This document shows positions 1-4,363 of a stretch of DNA of 6,102 bases, one piece after another (the stretch's first letter is position 1; each line of letters begins with the position of its first letter). This DNA comes from Anaerolineales bacterium UBA6128. GTDB lineage: Bacteria > Chloroflexota > Anaerolineae > UBA1429. A program made the position numbers and the translations under genes. The stretch is taken from the NCBI GenBank assembly GCA_002423325.1, contig DIVQ01000196.1, forward strand, positions 1-6,102, written 5' to 3'. The notes under the pieces were generated by a model. The model ran no database searches and had not been told where the DNA came from. It saw nothing but the letters and a program-made list of their open reading frames with translations.

Positions 1-125
1 CCGCGCGGCGAGCTATGCCTGCCACGCTCACCCCAGCAACATGCCAGCTACGTCCGAAGCAGGTTCTTTTGCCCTCTGTAGCCAAGATGCGGATGGGCCA
101 CCTCCGTGGGGACAGCGATCCGCCA

Positions 126-151
126 AACCACCAATACAGCATATTGTGGTT
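126..151. repeat. Bulged stem-loop in the leader region
   Basis: AACCAC (126-131) and AATA (133-136) pair with TATT (142-145) and GTGGTT (146-151) around a five-base loop. This gives about 10 bp with a single bulged base. If the promoter at 202-230 is real, this hairpin lies in the 5' untranslated part of a leftward transcript. Further ACCAC (165-169) and GTGGT (175-179) blocks upstream could compete for the same strands. No U-tract follows, so it is not a terminator in itself. Confidence 0.45.
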
Positions 152-201
152 GCAGGCAGCGCGCACCACTGTATGTGGTATATCCGCCTGCGGCCTGTAC
201 T

Positions 202-230
202 ACGTTAGCACATGGGGTCCTAGCTGTCAA
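202..230 (-). promoter_or_regulatory. Predicted leftward sigma70-type promoter
   Basis: On the minus strand there is a perfect TTGACA (225-230), a 17-bp spacer, and TAACGT (202-207), preceded by a TG dinucleotide in the extended -10 position (TGC TAACGT). Transcription would start near 195 and leave the window to the left. The site lies just downstream of the solute-binding gene's terminator, which fits a new transcription unit starting after it. The -10 box matches the consensus at only three of six positions. Confidence 0.4.
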
Positions 231-277
231 GTATGAACTTGGACACACGAAGGCAATCAGCTGCCCAGTAGGCCCCC

Positions 278-317
278 AAAAAAAGCGAACAGCCAGGAGA
301 CCATGGTCTCCTGGCTG
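278..317 (-). terminator. Rho-independent terminator of the solute-binding protein gene
   Basis: A perfect 28-bp palindrome (290-317) can fold into a 12-bp GC-rich stem with a four-base loop. On the minus strand it is followed, after five bases, by seven T residues (plus-strand A-run at 278-284). It begins 27 bases past the TAG stop of the minus-strand gene ending at 345. Stem, short loop and U-tract are the textbook intrinsic terminator layout. In the other orientation no T-run follows, so it should work in one direction only. Confidence 0.85.
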
Positions 318-344
318 CTCCGGCAACCTATTCAGCGTAGAGTA

Positions 345-1808
345 CTACTTTTTGAACTGCGCCAGATAGCCGTTGATTTCGTCAGCGACTTCATGCAGTG
401 TCGATGTCGGATCGGCACCGAGGCCGATGTCGCGGATGGCCAGGGTAGCGGCCGAGTCATACTGCAGGTACCCAGGTCCTGGCGGACGCGGCGCCGCGTA
501 GGTGCTCAGCATGGCCTGGAACAGGGTATTGGGATACTTGTCGTACATCCCCGTGCCGGCAAAGACGGAGATCATCGCCGGCAGGTTGCCCGTCACCTGC
601 GCGTACTCGACGCGGTGGGCGTAGGTGTGGAACCAGTGATTCAGCGCCACAGCCTCAGCCTTGTGCTTGGAGTTCTTGCTGACGGCAACCGTGGTGCTGC
701 CACTGTGCGTGAAGGGCACACCATCGCTAAAGTAGCCCACTGGGGTGACACCCATATTCAGTTTGGGATTCGCGGCAGGGAAGCGGGAGACACGGTCAGA
801 GGTAGCAAAGGCCGTCGCCCCTCGTCCATCGGGGAAGCCGTTGGGCATGCCGGCGGTTGGCGAGACCTTTTCCTTCTGGAAGAGGTCCTGATACCACTGC
901 ATGGCTTCAATGGCCTGTGGAGTATCGATGTAGCCCTTGACGTCCGTGCCATCCTCGCTGATCGCGGCCCAGGTCTTGTACTCGTCCGAATCCTTTGCTG
1001 CATTGGGATCGCCCTTGCCGCGGATGAACATACCCTCATAGTAGTAGAGGGATCCCACGCCGCCAGGCCCGAATTCGGACGGCGCCAGGCCCCATACCTC
1101 CGGCACTTCGGAGCCGGCCGGCTTGATGGTCAGCTTTTTCCAGGCCTCGAGGTACTTTTCCCAGGTCCAGCCCTTAGCAGGATCGGTGGTCTCCGGCGGC
1201 GGATCGATGCCGGCTTGCACGAAGAGATCGCGGTTGTAGTAGCCAAAGAGCGACGACTGACGCTCCGGCCAGGCATAGACCTTGCCCTGGAAGGAATGCT
1301 CCTCGAGCGTGGCTGGCAGGTAATCGTCAAAGTAGCTCTTGGCAAGCCAGTCATTGAGGGGCTCAAAGGCATCAAAATAGCAGAACGCCTTGACCCAGGG
1401 CCCGTCGACTTTGATGACGTCGGGCGGCTCGCCGCCGGCGATGATGACCTGCAGCTTCTGATAGAGGTCACCGTAAGGCACACGCTCTTCCTCGATCTTA
1501 ATGTTCGGGAAGGCATCGGTGAACTCTTTGACCCAGCGGTCATAGAGCTCCTGCTCGGCCGCCGAGACGGTGATCTTCAACATACGCAGGGTGATGGGCT
1601 CGGTGGTGAGCGCGGGACCCATGTAGCCATCCTGGCGCAGTGCGGCCATGACCGCACCGCCTGGCTCGGCTGTCGGTTCGGCAGCGGCCGGTTTGGTGGG
1701 GGCCACGGTAGGCCGGGGGGTCGCGGTGGGCGCGGGCTGTGCACAGCCGGCCAGCAGCGCGACGATCACCATGGTGGTGACCAAAACCAAAAGTCGGTTC
1801 TTGCTCAT
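345..1808 (-). CDS. ABC transporter extracellular solute-binding lipoprotein, family 1 (sugar type)
   Basis: This is a 487-residue lipoprotein that should capture a solute, most likely a sugar or oligosaccharide, outside the membrane and hand it to an ABC importer. The first 21 residues form a lipoprotein signal (basic MSKNR, hydrophobic core, lipobox LLAGC) with the lipidated Cys at 22. A Pro/Thr/Ala-rich linker (about 24-50) follows, then the bilobal binding fold. Family-1 hallmarks are YQKLQVIIAGGEPPDVIKVD (116-135), the stretch FEPLNDW (148-154) and GKVYAWPERQSSLFGYYNRD (175-194). Length is normal for the family. I chose the ATG at 1808 because GAGGAG lies 8 bases upstream and the signal peptide begins there; the longer frame would start upstream of the predicted transcription start. 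No permease or ATPase gene is next to it in the window, so its partners are unknown. The ligand cannot be read from the sequence. Confidence 0.93.
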   Translation of the reverse strand: MSKNRLLVLVTTMVIVALLAGCAQPAPTATPRPTVAPTKPAAAEPTAEPGGAVMAALRQDGYMGPALTTEPITLRMLKITVSAAEQELYDRWVKEFTDAFPNIKIEEERVPYGDLYQKLQVIIAGGEPPDVIKVDGPWVKAFCYFDAFEPLNDWLAKSYFDDYLPATLEEHSFQGKVYAWPERQSSLFGYYNRDLFVQAGIDPPPETTDPAKGWTWEKYLEAWKKLTIKPAGSEVPEVWGLAPSEFGPGGVGSLYYYEGMFIRGKGDPNAAKDSDEYKTWAAISEDGTDVKGYIDTPQAIEAMQWYQDLFQKEKVSPTAGMPNGFPDGRGATAFATSDRVSRFPAANPKLNMGVTPVGYFSDGVPFTHSGSTTVAVSKNSKHKAEAVALNHWFHTYAHRVEYAQVTGNLPAMISVFAGTGMYDKYPNTLFQAMLSTYAAPRPPGPGYLQYDSAATLAIRDIGLGADPTSTLHEVADEINGYLAQFKK

Positions 1809-1816
1809 TCTCTGTT

Positions 1817-1822
1817 CTCCTC
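1817..1822 (-). promoter_or_regulatory. Ribosome binding site of the solute-binding protein gene
   Basis: GAGGAG on the minus strand lies eight bases before the ATG at 1808. It selects this start over an in-frame upstream ATG near 1880, which has no such site and would add 24 residues in front of the signal peptide. Confidence 0.8.
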
Positions 1823-1832
1823 GGATAGTGGG

Positions 1833-1849
1833 CATGCCGGACCGGCATG
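1833..1849. promoter_or_regulatory. Operator-like inverted repeat between promoter and RBS
   Basis: CATGCCGG and CCGGCATG are perfect 8-bp inverted arms around a single central base. They lie between the predicted -10 box (1859-1864) and the Shine-Dalgarno site (1817-1822) of the solute-binding gene. A repressor bound here would block transcription start or early elongation. Sugar-uptake genes are often controlled by LacI- or GntR-type repressors at such sites; assigning one here is inference. With only one base between the arms it is a poor RNA hairpin unless several central pairs open, so a DNA-binding site is the better reading. Confidence 0.5.
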
Positions 1850-1858
1850 ATCTCATTG

Positions 1859-1887
1859 AAGATACCACAACCCCCGGCATCTGTCAA
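1859..1887 (-). promoter_or_regulatory. Predicted promoter of the solute-binding protein gene
   Basis: On the minus strand there is a perfect TTGACA (1882-1887), 17 bp, then TATCTT (1859-1864; four of six consensus positions). Start of transcription near 1852 would leave a leader of about 44 bases containing the inverted repeat and the GAGGAG site. Confidence 0.6.
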
Positions 1888-1993
1888 ACACCGATGAGAT
1901 CGTTCAGCTCTCAGACAGGCTGTCCACTCCTACCATCTGCCCACGCCGGCCGGCTTGGCGTCAGGCAGCGATCCTGCTGCATCACCCGTGTAC

Positions 1994-2021
1994 TTGACAG
2001 CGCCAGCGCGCGGCCTAGCAT
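1994..2021 (+). promoter_or_regulatory. Predicted promoter of the MBL / DUF5946 / lipoprotein operon
   Basis: TTGACA (1994-1999), 16 bp, TAGCAT (2016-2021; four of six consensus positions). A start near 2028 fits a short leader ahead of the TTG at 2059. It also rules out the longer open frame, which reaches upstream across the divergent promoter region. Confidence 0.5.
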
Positions 2022-2058
2022 CACTGCAGGCTTGTCGACTGTGCACAGCGAGGCCATC

Positions 2059-2652
2059 TTGAGCACTGCCCGCCTGAACATCATCAACGTCGGCTACGAC
2101 GCCGCCAACTATTACCTGCTCGCCACGCCGCAGGCTCGCCTGCTGATCGACGTGGGCTGGCCGGACACGCTGCCCAGGCTGCGGGCCACGCTCAAACGCA
2201 TGGGCAGCGACCTCGCCGAGGTCACGCACCTGCTGGTCACCCACTACCACCCCGACCATGCCGGCCTGGCCCAAGAGCTAAAGCGGCTGGGCATAAAGCT
2301 CATCGTGTTGGAGAACCAGCCCGCAGGGATCATGGCGCTCAAGCAGTACATGAAGCCTGACAGTGGTTATGTTGAGATCACCCCGCATGATAACATCGTG
2401 CTGCGCAGCGTGGACAGCTGTGCCTTTTTACGCGGGCTGGGGATCGCGGGGGAAATCCTGCCGACCCCCGGTCACTCGGACGACAGCGTCACCCTGCTGC
2501 TGGACAGTGGGGCCGCCTTCATCGGCGATCTGCCCGCCGTGCGCATCTCCGACGACCCGGCGCACCCCGCCAACGTGAGCATGGAACAGCTTCTCTTGAA
2601 GGGTGCACGGCTGCTGTACCCCGGCCACGGGCCGCTCAGGCCGCTGCCGTGA
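2059..2652 (+). CDS. Metallo-beta-lactamase-fold hydrolase
   Basis: This is a compact cytoplasmic MBL-fold metalloenzyme of about 197 residues. No signal peptide is visible. The metal-binding set is complete: HYHPDH (His62, His64, Asp66, His67), His139 in PTPGHSDDSV, Asp157 in FIGDLP, and His190 in YPGHGP. The strand-ending Asp of LLIDVGWP (31) is also present. This points to a binuclear metal-dependent hydrolase of the glyoxalase II / YflN-like group, but the substrate cannot be read off; lack of an obvious substrate-lid domain fits its small size. Start choice: the family begins close to the LNIINVGYD strand, and TTG 2059 has GAGG five bases upstream and sits about 31 bases after the predicted transcription start. 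GTG 2041 (203 residues) is the alternative. It is followed after 21 bases by the DUF5946-like gene, so the two are probably co-transcribed. Confidence 0.88.
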   Translation: MSTARLNIINVGYDAANYYLLATPQARLLIDVGWPDTLPRLRATLKRMGSDLAEVTHLLVTHYHPDHAGLAQELKRLGIKLIVLENQPAGIMALKQYMKPDSGYVEITPHDNIVLRSVDSCAFLRGLGIAGEILPTPGHSDDSVTLLLDSGAAFIGDLPAVRISDDPAHPANVSMEQLLLKGARLLYPGHGPLRPLP

Positions 2653-2660
2653 GCGGTCGC

Positions 2661-2666
2661 GAGGTG
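2661..2666 (+). promoter_or_regulatory. Ribosome binding site of the DUF5946-like gene
   Basis: GAGGTG lies seven bases before the ATG at 2674, within the 21-base gap after the hydrolase stop. It supports this start over the in-frame ATG at 2698. Confidence 0.7.
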
Positions 2667-2673
2667 TGCTATT

Positions 2674-3201
2674 ATGCCGCGTGACCTGCGCACGCTCATG
2701 CCTCCACCCCTGCAGGGCCGCATCTGCACCGAGTGTGGCGCTGAGGTGCCGCCGTGCTTCAGCTCGTGCGATGAGCTCTTCATGTCGCTGCTGACACCTC
2801 TGGGCATGACCAACGTCGACCTGCCTGAGGGGAACCCGCTGGTGCGCCTTTTCGTCGATGCATTCGCCATGCAGCATCCTGCGCGCAGCTGCAGGTCGTC
2901 CAAATCGTACGCGGCGCACATCACCGGCCTGTGCTGTGGGATCGAGCATGGCGGGTCGCAGGCGATGTACTCGGCGCTGCAGCGCTGGCTGCACGTGGGT
3001 CTGCCGCGCCCAACGGAGCCTGCTTTCCGCGGCGAGCTCACAGTTCGTTATGTCTATGACGCAGGCGATGGCGAGGAGCAGGCCAGGCGCATCCACGAGT
3101 GGGCGGAAGATGTCTGGCGCGCCTACGCAGCGCGGCACGAGCTGGTGCGCGGCTGGGTACAGCAGGCGCTCAGTGCATCGGCACAAAGGGGCAAGAGATG
3201 A
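2674..3201 (+). CDS. DUF5946-like cysteine-rich protein
   Basis: This is a 175-residue soluble protein of unknown function. The N-terminal half carries CTECG (Cys18, Cys21), then Cys28 and Cys32, the segment VRLFVDAFAMQHPA (57-70), and ITGLCCG with Cys87-Cys88. This order (a CxxCG pair, a conserved Cys ahead of an acidic helix, a D-x-(F/Y)-x-x-QHP core, then a Leu-Cys region) resembles DUF5946 proteins of Chloroflexota and Actinomycetota as I remember them. The match is from memory and has not been searched. The cysteines and the His in QHP could bind a metal, but this is inference. The C-terminal part (about 135-165) is a charged, Trp-rich helix. It sits between the MBL hydrolase and a small lipoprotein whose ATG overlaps its TGA, so translation of the last two genes is probably coupled. 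Confidence 0.82.
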   Translation: MPRDLRTLMPPPLQGRICTECGAEVPPCFSSCDELFMSLLTPLGMTNVDLPEGNPLVRLFVDAFAMQHPARSCRSSKSYAAHITGLCCGIEHGGSQAMYSALQRWLHVGLPRPTEPAFRGELTVRYVYDAGDGEEQARRIHEWAEDVWRAYAARHELVRGWVQQALSASAQRGKR

Positions 3202-3566
3202 AGTGGTGCATCGCGGTTCTGGTATTGCTGGCCATTGTCGGCTGCGCCAGGGCTCCCGCAGAGCGGGAAGCGAAGCCAGCTTTCAAGGGTATGGAGCTCT
3301 ACTCCTGGCGCCCAACGGGCCAGGACTGGCATTTCAGCCTGCTTCTGGGCACCAACCGCAACAAGAGCATCGAGGAAGTCATGGACCCCGAGGTAACCAT
3401 CGTCGGCGTGGCCGCGCTCAAGGAGCGCCTGGCCTATCTGACGGTGGGCGAGTGGGTCACCTGGGGATATCTTGGCTTAGAGCTTTTTCCGCAGGAGCTG
3501 GTCGAGGACCTGCAAGGCTACTGCCGCGGGCTGGAAATCGAGCTCAGCGCACCGCGGCGCTTCTGA
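3198..3566 (+). CDS. Small putative lipoprotein of unknown function
   Basis: This is a 122-residue exported lipoprotein. Residues 1-15 form a short signal (MKW start, hydrophobic core) ending in lipobox IVGC with Cys16 as the lipid-attachment residue. A short charged linker follows, then one small domain with the run GMELYSW (31-37), WHFSLLLGTNRNK (44-56), an EEV segment, and a helix VAALKERLAYL (71-81) before VGEWVTW. I do not recognise a named family, though this pattern looks like a conserved small domain rather than random sequence. The start is fixed by an ATGA overlap with the upstream gene (ATG 3198-3200, TGA 3199-3201) and by AAAGGGG six bases upstream. A longer in-frame reading from 3099 would bury the signal peptide. 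It is the last gene of the operon; no clear intrinsic terminator follows before the convergent gene. Confidence 0.8.
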   Translation: MKWCIAVLVLLAIVGCARAPAEREAKPAFKGMELYSWRPTGQDWHFSLLLGTNRNKSIEEVMDPEVTIVGVAALKERLAYLTVGEWVTWGYLGLELFPQELVEDLQGYCRGLEIELSAPRRF

Positions 3567-3638
3567 TCGTGCTGCGGCGGCACGCCGACTGGCCCAGCGA
3601 CGCGGCTCCCACGCAAGGGGCTGCCCGAGTGCAGGGAC

Positions 3639-4283
3639 CTAAGCCAGCTCGGCCGGCGCCATGCCCGCGGCCTTGTACGGCGCGATTTCCGGTGCATCGA
3701 TGAGCAGCTCTTCGCTGGGCTCGCGCCCCTGCGCCCGCAGCGCCTCCACATACTGGGGATGAAGGATGAACTGTCTGTCGCGCAGGATCTGGCGGTCCCA
3801 CGGGTTCAAGATCAGCTCGTCGCTGACAAAGCCGATATAGTCGGGAATGGCTTCGCCGCGGAGGTGGGCATAGAGCACGGCGGTGCGCACCTCAGCCGCG
3901 CCAATGGCCAACGCTTTGTCGCGCACCATCTGCAGCGTCTCGCCCGTGACACAAATCTCGTCGACGATAAGCACGCGCTTGCCACGCACGGCACCTGGCG
4001 GTCGTTGCTGCCAGACCGGCCTGGAATAGGTCAGGACGTCGCGCAGACGGCGCGACACCCGCACATGGTAGGCCTCCAGCTGTAGCAAATGGGCGATCAG
4101 CATGCCAGCGTACGAGCCGCCACGCCCAATAGGTAAGACAACCTGCGGCGCAAAGGTCGCCGCCGCGCGGGCCAGCCCTTTGCACAGGCCGTGAAACTCC
4201 TCCCAGGACACGGGGTGCACCCCCCAACGGCGGTCATAGTCATACGATTCAGCGGGCATGCCCCGTCGCCAGGCCTGGCTCAT
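3639..4283 (-). CDS. Phosphoribosyltransferase (PRTase type I fold)
   Basis: This is a 214-residue cytoplasmic enzyme of the type I phosphoribosyltransferase fold, which transfers ribose-5-phosphate from PRPP, usually to a nucleobase. The PRPP loop is clear at 104-116, VLIVDEICVTGET, with the acidic pair Asp108-Glu109 and the TGET phosphate-binding turn. The upstream loop PIGRGGSYAG (51-60) matches the PPi-binding region. SRPVW and the segment LILNPWD (157-163) resemble the hood/acceptor side of xanthine-guanine type enzymes (Gpt-like), so purine salvage is the best guess. PyrR or another acceptor cannot be excluded. The C-terminal tail beyond about 170 is longer than in minimal members. The ATG at 4283 is chosen for its GGAGGGAG site; a TTG six codons upstream lacks one. 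It converges with the lipoprotein gene across 72 bases. Confidence 0.88.
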   Translation of the reverse strand: MSQAWRRGMPAESYDYDRRWGVHPVSWEEFHGLCKGLARAAATFAPQVVLPIGRGGSYAGMLIAHLLQLEAYHVRVSRRLRDVLTYSRPVWQQRPPGAVRGKRVLIVDEICVTGETLQMVRDKALAIGAAEVRTAVLYAHLRGEAIPDYIGFVSDELILNPWDRQILRDRQFILHPQYVEALRAQGREPSEELLIDAPEIAPYKAAGMAPAELA

Positions 4284-4289
4284 TGCACT

Positions 4290-4297
4290 CTCCCTCC
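4290..4297 (-). promoter_or_regulatory. Ribosome binding site of the phosphoribosyltransferase gene
   Basis: GGAGGGAG on the minus strand sits six bases before the ATG at 4283 (nine from its GGAGG core). It supports this start over the TTG at 4301, which would place the site inside the gene. Confidence 0.75.
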
Positions 4298-4309
4298 ACA
4301 AAGCTCAGT

Positions 4310-4328
4310 GGGCCAGCGGGCCTGGCCC
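4310..4328. repeat. Short GC-rich inverted repeat upstream of the phosphoribosyltransferase
   Basis: GGGCCAG (4310-4316) and CTGGCCC (4322-4328) form a perfect 7-bp stem around a five-base loop. It lies in the 80-base gap between the surface-protein stop (4364) and the phosphoribosyltransferase start. On the minus strand only CTTT follows nearby, so it is at best a weak terminator of the surface-protein transcript. It could equally be a leader hairpin or a chance GC-rich repeat. Confidence 0.4.
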
Positions 4329-4363
4329 CGAATCGCGCACCAAACGAGTCACAACCGCCCCCG

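Larger units (their letters stand above)
1..270. other. Gene-free stretch: probable 5' leader of a leftward gene outside the window
   Basis: I see no protein gene I can support here. The open frames on both strands are short, lack recognisable motifs, and several run through the terminator palindrome to the right. Base composition is less GC-rich than in the neighbouring genes. The stretch holds a minus-strand promoter candidate (202-230), a bulged stem-loop (126-151), alternating ACCAC/GTGGT blocks, and a strong Shine-Dalgarno-like GGAGGTGG (minus strand, 98-105) with no ATG at a usable distance after it. One minus-strand frame stays open to the left edge, so the 5' end of a gene could lie in the last few tens of bases, but its residues match nothing I know. 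Permease genes that normally accompany a solute-binding gene could lie further left; that is inference. Confidence 0.5.

Noticed and set aside
1..270. tRNA, small RNA or CRISPR repeat in the gene-free left end
   Set aside because: I see no cloverleaf, no CCA end, and no regularly spaced direct repeats; only the local stem-loops listed.
48..326. Minus-strand open frame at the left end
   Set aside because: It begins inside the terminator palindrome and runs through the predicted promoter, with no RBS or recognisable motif.
303..1850. Plus-strand 515-codon open frame covering the whole solute-binding gene
   Set aside because: It is an antisense shadow in GC-rich DNA. The minus-strand frame has signal peptide, lipobox, RBS, promoter and family motifs, while the plus frame shows no recognisable domain and starts inside the terminator palindrome.
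1648..2058. N-terminal extension of the hydrolase frame
   Set aside because: The frame runs back across the divergent promoter region and into the solute-binding gene. The residues have no family similarity, and the predicted transcription start lies downstream of them.
2428..3186. Minus-strand 252-codon open frame opposite the hydrolase and DUF5946-like genes
   Set aside because: It overlaps two well-supported plus-strand genes and is Arg/Ala/His-rich low-information sequence typical of antisense frames.
3567..3638. Possible bidirectional terminator between convergent genes
   Set aside because: Only a 5-bp stem (CGTGC/GCACG) is visible and no T-run exists on either strand, so I do not call it.
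2858..3703. Plus-strand 281-codon open frame overlapping the DUF5946-like and lipoprotein genes
   Set aside because: It is an out-of-frame shadow, Arg/Ser/Ala-rich, without motifs, and contradicted by two genes with clear RBS and ATGA coupling.
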